Shown here: one piece after another, positions 47,722 through 57,300 of the stretch | Numbering within the stretch: the first letter of the stretch is position 1 | How the letters are laid out: every line of letters starts with the position of its first letter | Source: Orientallactaga sibirica | Taxonomy: Eukaryota > Chordata > Mammalia > Rodentia > Dipodidae | Assembly (NCBI GenBank): GCA_036365145.1 | Contig: JAEOAD010000240.1 | Coordinates: 2,604,001 to 2,668,000 of the forward strand | Direction: 5' to 3' | Length of the DNA stretch: 64,000 nt | Made by a program: the position numbers and the translations under genes | Notes under the pieces: model-generated | Databases searched by the model: none | What the model was told of the DNA's origin: nothing | What the model saw: the letters and a program-made list of their open reading frames with translations, nothing else

Positions 47722-47905
47722 GAAGTAGGAATCTACTATGTGCTGTTACAACTCTCTGAAACAGGTATCATTATCCTTATATTTACTTAGGAAACTAAGG
47801 CTTAGGACTAATGACCTGCTCAAGGTCACACTACTAGTGAGAGGTGGAGCCAGAGTTGTAATTCAAGAGCGTGTCAGATTGCCAACAAATATTCTTAATC
47901 ATACT
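47722..47905 (-). repeat. MIR
   Basis: AGGAAACTAAGGCTTAGGAC, CTCAAGGTCACACTACTAGT and GGAGCCAGAGTTGTAATTCA are antisense MIR core. Confidence 0.8.
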
Positions 47906-48120
47906 GTTACCTTAGTTTAGTGCTCAAGAATTGGCTTTCATGACTCTGCCCAAAAGAAAAACATTGAGATCCTATCTTAGTATCTAATTTTGAAATATAT
48001 AATGAATATTATATCATAGTTCTAATTAATACAGCTCAACTGATGTCAATGTATTAGTAAAACTCATTAGTAGTGAAAATTACACACACACACATATTCA
48101 AACACTATAAAAGTAAAGTT

Positions 48121-48341
48121 TTGGGGTGGAGATATGGCTCAGTGGTTAAATGCACTTGCATGCAAAGCTTTAAGGTAGGGTTCACACTTCAGTCCTGGGT
48201 TTGATTCTCCAGTACCTACATAAAGCCAGATGCACAAAATGGCACATGTTTCTGGAGTTCATTTGTACAGTGGCACTAGGCCCTGGTGCACCCATTCTCT
48301 CCTCTCTCTCCTTGCAAATAAATAAATAAAATTATTTTAAA
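48121..48341 (+). mobile_element. B2-like SINE
   Basis: GGGGTGGAGATATGGCTCAG head with a short duplication around the B box; AAATAAATAAATAAAA tail. Confidence 0.9.
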
Positions 48342-50119
48342 TCAAGCTTCTGATGATCTATTTATCTACATGCACACATCCATAATGCAAGCTTATGGCA
48401 TACTTTTATCTAAGTGTGTGAATGCAAGAGTTGACAGTTCTACAGTGGTAAATAAAGGAAGGAGACTGGAGGGATCTGCCTGCATCAGAGTCATATTATT
48501 AGACTGTTTCATTCTCAGGTTTTATTTTAAGAAATAGAAAGGCAAAGTGATAGGGCAAGGGTGTCATCCCTTTCCAGCAGAACCTTGCCACCCCTCTCCT
48601 ATCCTGCCCAGGAAACCTGAAGTATTGTCTATAGACATGTTTACTTGTCACTACTAAATGCAAGGCAAGGTGAGCTGCTAATCACTGAACAGGGGACAGG
48701 AAGAATTATCCAAAGTATCATGGCAACAGTGCTACTTTCAGAAACCCTAATACAAGGGATGAATGCCTGCAGCGCCCAGACACAGAAGGATGGTGAGCAT
48801 GTTAGAGAGCGCAACCACACACTAAATCAGAGTCCAAGGAACACTCAGCAGAGATTGAGTCCAGCCCTAGGCAGTGGGGAAGCACTCTGCTCATCAGATT
48901 TGAGGCAACTGTGGAAAGAGAAAACAAAATCATCATCCACTCAATACCCTACCTGCACCAGGATGCAGATTTCTTTCTGACAAAAGAAAGGAAACTAAAA
49001 ACTGTAAGTAGAAAGGAAAATTATTGAAGAGAAACAGCTTTCATTAAGCAGTCCACAGTCCCGCTACCAAGTTATGCAGATCTTGTGACACAGTATAAGA
49101 AAAACACAGATCAAAGACATATTCATGTATTTTACTGAGGACAGCAGTGTTCTGAAGATGAAACATTACTGAGGCAAACTGGATTCCAGTCCACAACTGT
49201 GCAAATGCTCTGATAACATGCTGCTATGGTCCAGCATCTTTCTTAGAAGCTGGGAGCTCTCTTGTCACAAGAGCAAATAGCAAAAACCACACCCAGAGCA
49301 AACTCTGAGATGGTACTGAGAATAAAAAGCGACTTCACCAAAGACTTACTTTGCATGCCCTACTTCCATGTACCTTGTCCATCTGGCTTCTCACTCCTTA
49401 GTCCTTTCCTGGTAGTTTTCTTTGCACTATCAAAAACATTTCTTCACTGAAATCTTTTTGGCCTTTTTAAATTTCCCTTTTACTCCCATTTCCTTCCTCT
49501 CCTCTCGTAATTCTGGTGCCTTAGTTTAGCCTCTCAAAAAGTCAATAGTGAAACTCTATGATGAGAATTTGGGAGTTCAGCCAGATCTCAAGATATTGTC
49601 TAGCTTTGAACCTAAATGCCACAGCAGGCAACTCCGTTCATCACAGCAACACCCACAAGACTAGCTTCCAGAAACTACATATTACTTTCCTAGGGCGGGT
49701 GCTGCTGGATTGCTGCTAAGAGCTACAGAGCAGAACCACTGATCTGAGCTGCTCTTGCTCACAGGAAACACCTCTCTCTCAGCAACATTTACTAAATCTA
49801 CAAGGAGCTCAGGAACTTACCCTGTAAACTAGGAATGGTTGGCCAGATGTGCAGGCAATTTCTCTGCTTTTTAAAAATTGCCTTTTGATACGACATAACG
49901 TCTAAATAAATGCAAACAGTGTGATTCATTCAAGCCCTTTTGACATTTTCTCAGGGTAAGGAATGACTCATTAAATCCTTAACAGCAACAGCACCCAAGG
50001 TACATTTACCCTCCTACAGTCCTCAGAATAATCTTGGAAAGTTTATTTTCTCTCTAACTGTATACCCAACAACAGAAACTGATTAATTCCGAAGATCTTG
50101 GGTTGGGCAAAGCTTCAAC
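48342..50119. other. Intron 1 part beside the promoter, unassigned
   Basis: No SINE, LTR or L1 recognised in about 1.8 kb, unusual for this window. The low repeat load so near exon 1 could mean regulatory content, but no motif is decisive. Confidence 0.4.
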
Positions 50120-50592
50120 TTCGGGGTACTGGAGCTAGGTCCTCATAAGGCTAGTAGAAGAAGGGAGCAGCAATGAGGTGGGCGCAAGGTATTGGAGCTT
50201 GGTCCTCGTGCAGCGGACACAGGCAGGGAGCAACAGTGAGGTGGGCTAGGGCACTGGAGCTCGGTCCCCGCCCAGCGGTCACAGGCAGGGAGCAACAGTG
50301 AGGTGGGCACAGGGCACTGGAGCTCGGTCCCCGCGCAGCGGGCACAGGCAGGGAGCAACAGTGAGGGTGGCTCGGTTCCCGCGCAGGGCACTGGAGCTCA
50401 GTGAGGTCCCAGGGCACAGCTCGGTCCCCGCGCAGCGGGCACAGGCAGGGAGCAACAGTGAGGGGGGCACAGATCACTGGAGCAGCGGGCACAGGCAGGG
50501 AGCAACAGTGAGGTGGGCGCAGGGCACTGGAGCTCGGTCTCCCCGCGCAGCGGGCACAGGCAGGGAGCAACAGTGAGATGGGCACAGGGCGG
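50120..50592. repeat. GC-rich minisatellite, about 63-bp unit, about 7 copies
   Basis: The core AGGCAGGGAGCAACAGTGAG recurs at 50221, 50283, 50346, 50443, 50493 and 50558, with a weaker first copy near 50155. Most spacings are 62-65 bp; the 97- and 50-bp spacings reflect internal rearrangement. Units also share GCACTGGAGCTCGGTCCCCG. It ends about 50 bp inside intron 1 from the exon 1 donor. Long open frames through it on both strands are a by-product of the repeat and are not genes. Confidence 0.9.
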
Positions 50593-50641
50593 GCACCTGC
50601 GGGCGCGGGCCCGGAGGCCGAGGGGGCGCGGCGGGCGCTAC

Positions 50642-50764
50642 CTTGGTGAGCTGCGCGATCTTCTTGCTCATCTTCAGGTGCAGGTCCTGGCTGTAGTCCC
50701 CGCCGCGCGCGGGTCTGGCCGCCGGGCCGCCGTAGAGCTGCCGGCCCGGGCCCGGAGTGGCCAT
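50642..50764 (-). CDS. FAM184A: FAM184A coding exon 1 (N-terminus)
   Basis: This exon encodes the first 41 residues of FAM184A, a long coiled-coil protein of unsettled biochemical function. Read on the minus strand it starts MATPG and ends MSKKIAQLTK, which I recognise as the conserved end of exon 1 in mammalian FAM184A. The ATG (A at 50764) sits in a strong context, with A at -3 and G at +4. Upstream in the same frame the open stretch begins only with GTG, so this is the first in-frame ATG. The exon ends AAG followed by GTAGCG, a normal donor, in phase 0. The segment between MATPG and the conserved end is glycine, alanine and proline rich and seems about a dozen residues shorter than the human protein as I remember it. 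It lies inside the CpG island and is joined to exon 2 across a 40.6-kb intron. Confidence 0.92.
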
Positions 50765-50996
50765 GTTCCCGCGCGCCAGGCCCCGGCCCACCGCGACCCC
50801 GCGTCCCGCCCAGCCGCGGCCTCGCTCCCGCTGGGTTCCCGCCGCAGCGTCCCCCCGCAGCCGCCCCGAGCGGAGCCCAGCCGTCGCGGGGCTGCGAGGA
50901 GGCGGGACCGACGGCTGCGGCGACGCGGACGAGCGCGGACCCGAGGAGGATGCGGCGCCTAGCCGTTACCAGGCGCGCGGCCGGCTACGTCACCGC

Positions 50997-51112
50997 CCGC
51001 CGCCAGGCCCCGCCCCCAGCCGGCCCGCCCCGCCCCGTCCGCCGCCAGGCCCCGCCCCCAGCCGGCCCGCCCCGCCCCGCCCGCCGCCAGGCCCCGCCCC
51101 CAGCCGGCGCGC
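50997..51112. repeat. 42-bp tandem GC-box repeat, about 2.7 copies
   Basis: The core CGCCAGGCCCCGCCCCCAGC starts at 51001, 51043 and 51085, an exact period of 42. Each unit carries a CCCCGCCCCC box, and the first two also carry CCCGCCCCGCCCCG. The block lies about 240-350 bp upstream of the FAM184A start codon, so it multiplies Sp/KLF-type sites in the promoter. Copies 1 and 2 are nearly identical and copy 3 diverges at its end. Confidence 0.9.
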
Positions 51113-51419
51113 GAGGTCCCAGCCGGAGCCAGAAGCCCCTGCAGAGCCTCGCCTGAGTAAAGAGTAGTCCTGAAGGATGCGCCTGTGCACTTCATGAGGG
51201 CGCCAGCAATCCTGGCCGGACTGCTCTGGAGCTTCCTGGTCCCCAGAAGCAAGGCGGCAAGGCCTGCAGCAGGGACTACAGGTAAATCTGGTAACCTGAG
51301 GCTTGACCTTTCCGTCCAAACTCTTATCCAAGTCTGATCTTTTCTGACTACCCACTATAAGGTCAAGATGGGCTCCCAAGATGGAGCTGCCAGAGACATA
51401 AAAGGAAGTGAATTATCCA

Positions 51420-51751
51420 CGTTCCTCAAGAAACCGCCTAGCCTTTCCTTGCCTGCAATGCCCTCAGGTCATGGTTTCCTGCCCCCCTATTTTGTAAATC
51501 ACCTGGTCACTGTTCTGTCACACCCTGGCTATCTTAGCTGTCCCCTAAGGGAACCTTTCTTATTCAGCTTTTTCATTTCCTCACCTTCCCCCAACTGAAA
51601 ATACCCTATAAAGCCCACTACCTGAGAAACTCAGGTTGACTGTGCTCCTCGCTTGTGAATCAGTCCTAGCAGCTGGTGCTTTTCCCAAATAAAAACTTTC
51701 ATCTTTGCCTCAGAATATTCTGCATGGTTGTGGTCACTCCTAAACCTTACA
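51420..51751 (+). repeat. 5' LTR of the HERV-H-like provirus
   Basis: About 332 bp, pairing with 58187-58530. Shared blocks include ATGGTTTCCTGCCCCC, TTTTGTAAATCACCTGG and CACTACCTGAGAAACTCAGG. A TATA box (TATAAAG) is at 51607-51613 and a polyadenylation signal (AATAAA) at 51688-51693, about 75 bp later, giving a short R region. It ends near TTACA, two bases before the primer site. The 5' edge is judged by where similarity to the 3' LTR begins and could be some bases off. Confidence 0.85.
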
Positions 51752-51753
51752 TC

Positions 51754-51771
51754 TGGTGCCTGACTCAGATA
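51754..51771 (+). other. Retroviral primer-binding site, tRNA-His type
   Basis: The sequence TGGTGCCTGACTCAGAT directly follows the LTR. It matches the complement of the 3' end of tRNA-His (TGGTGCCGTGACTCGGAT) apart from one missing G and one G-to-A change. HERV-H elements are defined by a His primer site, so this supports the family call independently of the coding motifs. Confidence 0.8.
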
Positions 51772-52251
51772 GGAATTCAGCCTTGCTTCTCTTCCCTTCT
51801 CGTCTCCTATCTCCCTCTCCGTAAGTGTCCCTCTCGAGTTTAATAACTCGGTTTAATAACTCCTTGTGGAAGCCATACCAGCACACCAGGCTACACCCCT
51901 CGCCCGCTTTTGGGCCCCAACCCCAGGTCTCAAGAAAGACGCACTCTCCACACCTTGGGTCTCTTGCTTTCTGGTCTACCATACCCTAAGGGGCACCTTT
52001 TGGTTAGGTTGCACCATCTCTGGACACTCCTCCCTCTCTCCCCCTCCCTCCTGAGGTCTCATCTTTCTCAGCTAGCCACTTTTGTCTCTGCCCATGTGGG
52101 AAGTGCAGGCCCCATTCACCCTAATGGTGGGTGGGGGGGTAATACTGGTGTCCTGTGTAAACCCAGCTTAAGCACTGGTTTCTTTCTCGCACCCTTGTTG
52201 TGCTTTCTCTGTCTCCTCTCACTAGCCCTTTTACTACACTGTCACACTTCC

Positions 52252-54003
52252 ATGGGAATAAAACCTCCAAACCAATTTCTACTACCCCCCTCAAAAACTT
52301 AAAGTCTCTACACTCTTGGACGACATCAAACCATGTCATCTGATCTTTCTCTGCAACTCTGCCTGGCCACAATATAAGCTGGACTATGGGTCCAAATGGC
52401 CTGAACATGGTACTTTTAATTTCCAAATTCTCACTGCTTTGGAAAACTTCTGCCAATGTGCAGGCAAGTGGGCCAAAATGCCCTATATGCAAGCATTTTT
52501 TACTCTGCATACATGGCCCCTCTCTGCTCTACCTGCTCTGCTCACCAGGTCCTTCTAGCCAAAGTCTCAGAAATGCGCTCTAATTCAATCCCTCCCCTAC
52601 ACTCGTCCTTACCCTCTGCTTTCAACCTGGATGCCATAGATGACCTGTTCCCAACAGCTCCTCCAGCTCCTCCAGTTCCCTCAGCCTCTCCTGACCCCCT
52701 GCCTGATGCCCATTCCTCTCCTCCTTCCCTTCTTCTGCCTCCTGGTCAGTGTACGTGCCCCACCCCACCACCATCTGCCATCTCCTCTCCTCTATCCCCT
52801 CCTGCCTAGTGTATCCATTCTCGCAGGGACAGCATGTATCCTTCACGTGAGGTCGCAGGTGCTGAAGGAATCATTCGCGTTCATGTTCCTTTTGCCATGT
52901 CTGATCTATCCCAGATTGAAAATGACTATGATCTTTCTCCACTGATCCAACACGTTATATCAAAGAATTTCACTACCTCACCCAGGCCTATGACCTAACC
53001 TGGCACGATCTCTTTGTAGTTCTTTCCTCCACCCTCACTCCTGATGAACAAGAACATGTCTGGGTGGCCACTCAGGCCCATGCTGATAAGGCTCACTTAA
53101 CTGATTAACACTTTCCCAGTGAGGAAGCTTACTCCCCAGAGAGGATCCTGACTGGGAATACCATGCTCCCACTAACTCCCCCAGAAGGGTGGTCAGTGAT
53201 AGAATGATTCTTTGCTTCCTGGCTGGCCTCCAAAAGACATCCCGTAAGTTTGTCAATTTTGACAAACTCCGGACACTTATCCAGAGGCTTAATGAAAATC
53301 CAGCTGAGTTTTTGGGACGCCTAACTGAGGCACTCACCCAATACACTTGCCTCGCCCCTGCTTTCCCAAGAGGGCATAATAGTTCTCAATACCCATCTCC
53401 TGTCCCAATCTGCCCCAGACATGAGGAAAAAAAAAAAAACAAAAACTTATACTCTTAGAAAAGGGCCCTCTGGGCTGGAGAGATGGCTTAGCGGTTAAGG
53501 TGTTTGCCTGCAAAATCAAAGGATCCCGGTTCAATTCTCCAGGACCTATGTAAGCCAGGTGCACAAAGGAGAACATGCATCTGGAGTTCATTTGCATGGC
53601 TGAGGTCCTGGTGTGCCCATTCTCTTCCTATCTGTCTCTCTCTTTCTCTCTCTCAAATAATAAATAAAATATATTATTTAAAAGAAAAAGAAAAGGGCCC
53701 TCCAACCCCTCAAGGAGATCTACTTGACCTGGCATTTAAAGTTTTTAGTAACAGAGAGGACCAGGAACAGAATGAGAGAGTGGCCAGAGACAGACAGCAG
53801 GTCCAGTTCCTGGTTGCGGCCCTGAGGCCTCCTCCAAAGAAGATGATGGGGCCACAATGCTCACCACCAGAACCCTACTTCAAGTGTGGCCACACCAGCC
53901 ACTGGACTAAAACCTACCACAGCCCACACCTGCTGCCAGGGCCCTGCCCTCACTGCAGACTTGCCAGACACTGGAAAGTTGACTGTCCTTCTTTGCCTTG
54001 ACA
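52252..54003 (+). pseudogene. gag: gag remnant of the provirus (matrix, Pro-rich, capsid, nucleocapsid)
   Basis: The parts are in order but spread over several frames. A start-like ATG at 52252 opens a frame that stops at about 52302. Matrix-like sequence with the run KWPEHGTFNFQ lies in another frame to 52558. A proline- and serine-rich linker follows to about 52809. Capsid-like sequence appears near 52850-52950 and again at 53189-53420, including AGLQKTSRKFVNFDK and ENPAEFLGRLTEALTQY, which resemble the conserved late-capsid region of gamma-type viruses. The nucleocapsid end (53700-54001) holds two zinc-knuckle sites: the second, CPHCRLARHWKVDC, is a perfect CX2CX4HX4C; the first has Tyr in place of its first and last Cys. 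A SINE at 53471-53688 splits the capsid region. Confidence 0.85.
53471..53688 (+). mobile_element. B2-like SINE inside gag
   Basis: Full-length tRNA-derived SINE with the GGGCTGGAGAGATGGCTTAG head, a pol III B-box-like GGTTCAATTCTCC, a CT-rich stretch and an A-rich tail. It is flanked by a perfect 14-bp duplication AGAAAAGGGCCCTC (53457-53470 and 53689-53702). Confidence 0.95.
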
Positions 54004-54059
54004 AGGTAGGCCAGCCCCTTCCCCTCCTCCCCCGCAAGAGCCAATTGCCAATCTTCTGG

Positions 54060-54560
54060 GCCTGAGGGCAGAAGATTAACAGTACCCTGGGACCTCAGCC
54101 CCCACCAACACTCTCCATATCACAATAGAGGAGCCCAGGGTCATAGTCCAGCTGGCAGGACTGTGTCATTTGTAATCAATACGGGGGCCAGTTGGTCAGT
54201 CCTGCCATCTTATTTTGGTAAGACTTTTCCCTTGCAGACGTCTGTGTAGGGAATTGATGGCCTATCCCACTCCCTATACATCACCCCCCCCAACCCTGTG
54301 TAGTCTGAGACACTCCCCCCTCCCATTCACTTCTCATAATACCCTCTTGTCCTGTTCCTCTCCTGGGTCAAGATCTTATGCATAAACTCTCTCTCTCTCT
54401 GACTTACCGCCCACACCCTATCCTCCTCCTCATGCCAGCCTCCTCCCTTACAAAAGATCCAGATTTCCCCCTCACAGTCTCCGAAGTTAATCCCGGGGTG
54501 TGGGACACTTCCTCCCTGGGACTAGCCTCTCATCACATGCCTGTCCTCAACAGACTCAAA
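54060..54560 (+). pseudogene. pro: Retroviral protease remnant
   Basis: At about 54169-54222 the reading FVINTGASWSVLPSYFG lines up with the active-site block of a retroviral aspartic protease. The catalytic Asp of the usual DTGA motif is Asn here (codon AAT at 54178-54180), so the enzyme would be dead even without the surrounding frameshifts. It lies between the nucleocapsid end and the reverse-transcriptase region, as expected. Confidence 0.7.
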
Positions 54561-54599
54561 GACCCTACGTCCTTTCCCTGCTGTCCTCAATAACCAATC

Positions 54600-55620
54600 T
54601 CACTTAAACATTGCCAAACCTATTATTTTTTGCTTGCTCCAAGCTGGCATCCTTTTCCCCACTCATTCCCCTTGCAATACTCTGATCTTGCCTGTTATTA
54701 TATCTGATGGGGCGTACGGCTTGGTCCAAGACTTGTGCCTAGTCAGTACTGCCATTATGCCTATCCATCTAGTAGTCAACAACCCCATACTCTCCTCTCT
54801 CACATCCCTTCCTCCACTACTCATTTTTCAGTTCTTGACCTCAAAGATGCTTTTTTCTCTATCCCCCTCCACCTCGATTCCTACAATCTTCGCTTTCACC
54901 TGGGAGGACCCCGATATGCATACTGCCTTTCAACTCACCTGGACTGTCCTTCCTCAGGGTTTTAGGGATAGCCCCCACCTATTTGGTCAAGCTCTCTCCA
55001 CTGACCTTCTGTTTCTGGATCTATCACACAGCACACTTTTACAATATGTAGAAGATCTTAGCTCTGCTGACCCACTCTTTCTCTATCTACATACCAACAA
55101 ACTTCTTTTTTTTTTTTTTTTTTTTTTGGTTTTTTTTTGAGGTAAGGTTTCACTCTAGTCCAGGCTGACCTGGAATTCACTATGTAGTCTCAGGGTGGCC
55201 TCGAACTCATGGTGATCCTCCTACCTCTGCCTCCCAAGTGCTGGGATTAAAGGTGTGCTCCACCATGCAAACTTCTTAACTTTCTAGGCTCTAAGGGATA
55301 TCGGGTTTCCCTTAAAAAGCTCAACTTAGTTTAACCCAAGTTAGGTACCTGGGTTTTCTCCTTAACCCCCACCTCACAACTCACCCTATACCACAAACAA
55401 CATCTTCACTCTTTCTCTCCTAAGGAAGAAATCCTCTCTTTTCTTGGCTTTGCTGGGTTCCTTAGAATGTGGATTCCAAACTTTGCCCTTCTGGCAAAGT
55501 CCCTTTTCAACAAGGCTAAGGGTCTCTCTCACAACCCCCTAGACCCTAAATCAGGGACTGATACTGCCTTCTCCCACCTGCACAATGCCCTTTTGGAAGC
55601 TCCAGCCCTTGCACTTCCAG
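54600..55620 (+). pseudogene. pol: Reverse transcriptase remnant
   Basis: Conserved blocks appear in order but in two frames. FSVLDLKDAFFSIPLHLDSY (about 54828-54887) keeps the first catalytic Asp. TWTVLPQGFRDSPHLFGQAL (about 54940-55000) is the LPQGF block. The polymerase motif reads YVEDL at 55045-55059, with Glu in place of the first Asp of the usual YVDD box. A B1 inserted at 55108-55267 cuts the gene just after this motif. The sequence after it includes EEILSFLGFAGF-like connection residues near 55430-55470. Confidence 0.85.
55108..55267 (-). mobile_element. B1 SINE inside reverse transcriptase
   Basis: Minus-strand B1 with a long T run at its low end and the usual GCTGGGATTAAAGG signature. 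It is flanked by a 10-bp duplication CAAACTTCTT (55098-55107 and 55268-55277). Confidence 0.93.
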
Positions 55621-56672
55621 ACCTTTAGCAGCCTTTTCTTCTTTATTCCACAGAAAAAGGGGATATGGCATTGGGAGTTCTAGGTCAAATGAAGAGCCCA
55701 TCCTTTGCCCCTGTAGCCTATCTCTGTAAACAACTAGAAACCTCTGTCCAGGGCTGGCAACTGTGCCTATGTGCTCTTGCTACAGCAGCTCTTCTGGCCA
55801 AGAGGCACAGAAATTCACTTTTGGGCAACAACTCACTGTTCTCCCCCCACCACCACAGGCTTAAAGATCTACTCTCCAACTCTTGCCTGTCTACTCTGAC
55901 CCCATCTAAAATTCAACTCTTTCAATTCACTTTCCTTGATAACTCCAACATCACACTTGACTTTTGTCCTCCACTTAACCCTGCTACCCTGCCTCTACCC
56001 TAAACAACTTACACACTCCTGCTTAGAGATCTTAGAGGAACTCACCTATCATAATCCTACAATCTCTCTATCTCCTCTCCCTAACCCCATCACACCTGGT
56101 ATATAGATAGCTCTCTTACTAACTCACAGGGTTCTCGGATAGAGGGGTATGCTCTTGTCTCACATGACCAGATAATAGAGACTGGCCCATTGCCAAAGGG
56201 GAGAACACCCCAAAAGGCTGAGCTGGAAGCTCTCACTAGAGCCCTAACCTTGGCACAAGGCAAGACAGTTAACATCTATACTGACACTAACTATGCTTCC
56301 CATATTCTACATCACAATGCTGTTATCTGGAAGGAGAGAGGCTTCCTCTCCGCTAAAGGAACCCCCATTACTAATGGGTCTCTTATCCTTAAACTGCTAC
56401 ATGCCTCCTATCTTCCTACAAAGGTGGCTGTCAGTCACTATATGGGACACCAGGCTCTAACTTTACCCATGGCCAAGGGACAGGGTTGCCAGGGAATCCA
56501 GCCTCCACAGCACTTATTCAGCTTTTTTCCTTGCCCCTACCTCCTTTACTCCTTTACACACCCCCAAACAGTACCAAACTCTAACAAATTTGGTGCTATT
56601 GCAGGACCACAAGGCTGGCTACTCCTGGGGACCTTTATTGTTTGCCTGATCTTAAAGCTACTACCATCCTAA
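55620..56672 (+). pseudogene. pol: RNase H region of pol
   Basis: The tether region (55665-56003) is open in one frame. From about 56097 to 56672 a single frame stays open and holds all the expected RNase H marks: WYIDSS with the first Asp at 56106-56108, KAELEAL with the Glu, YTDTNYA with the second Asp, and SHYMGHQ near the end. It is the best-preserved part of the element. It remains a fragment, with no start of its own and no intact polymerase before it. Confidence 0.8.
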
Positions 56673-57300
56673 CCCACCTACATAATCTATTTCATGTGGA
56701 AGCCCACCCTCTACAAAGATTCCTGACCCTGCTCCTTTTCCATCCTTGCATCTCCTCTCTTATCTCCTCCATGACCCAGGCTTGCTCACTCTGCTCCAAG
56801 GCCTCTCCACAAGAGGGAGTCCATCCCTCTCCCTCTTTCAAACCCCACCAACATAAGGACTCACTTCCTGAGGTGGACTGGCACATAGATTTTACTCACA
56901 TGCCTCCTCACAAAAAGACTAAATAGCTTCTCACTATGGTGGATACTTTCTCAGGGTAGGCTAAAGCTTTTCCTACAACAGGGGAAACTGCAAATATCCT
57001 CGCTCGCCTCCCACATTCTTGAGTCCATTCTGTCCTGCTTTGGCCTTCCCCTTACCATTCAACCAGACAATGGATGGGCCTTCATTTCCAAGATAACCCA
57101 GGCAGTATCCAGAATCCTGGGGACAGATTGGAAACTTCATATTCCATATAGGCCTCAGTCCTAAGGCAAAGTAGAAAGAGCAAATGCCATTCTCAAAACT
57201 CACCTATCTAATCTGACTTCTGAACTTGCCTTAGCCCAAATCAGAGCTACTCCTCAGGCTTCCTCCTTCCTTAGCCCTGCTTCCTGTGCGCTTCACTTGA
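56630..57300 (+). pseudogene. pol: Integrase remnant
   Basis: One frame (56642-56926) shows a degraded HHCC zinc site, with HLHNLFH then CSLC, followed by the core start WHIDFTHM, which has the first catalytic Asp. A stop then breaks the frame. Further on, the second Asp (PDNGWAFISK near 57063) and the catalytic Glu (GKVERANAIL near 57160) are both still readable, with a stop between them. The D-D-E residues therefore survive individually, but not in one open frame. Confidence 0.8.

Larger units (their letters stand above)
50580..51130 (-). promoter_or_regulatory. FAM184A: CpG-island promoter of FAM184A
   Basis: The stretch is extremely GC- and CpG-rich compared with the AT-rich sequence on both sides. 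It covers exon 1, the likely 5'UTR (about 50765-50960) and the upstream tandem GC-box block. No TATA box is visible on the minus strand upstream of the ATG, as expected for a dispersed CpG-island promoter. Many GGGCGG/CCGCCC boxes could bind Sp-family factors. The exact transcription start cannot be read from sequence alone. Confidence 0.85.

Noticed and set aside
48645..48980. Plus-strand open frame of 111 codons
   Set aside because: No recognisable family and no splice-bounded conservation that can be judged from one sequence.
50143..50585. Minus-strand Cys- and Pro-rich open frames
   Set aside because: They are read-throughs of the 63-bp minisatellite; the same peptide recurs with each repeat unit.
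50120..50592. CRISPR-like array
   Set aside because: Units are long tandem copies with no unique spacers between short repeats, and the DNA is clearly mammalian.
50757..51167. Plus-strand open frames with repeated Pro-Ala-Gly blocks
   Set aside because: They are translations of the 42-bp GC-box tandem repeat and CpG-rich sequence, antisense to FAM184A exon 1, with no family resemblance.
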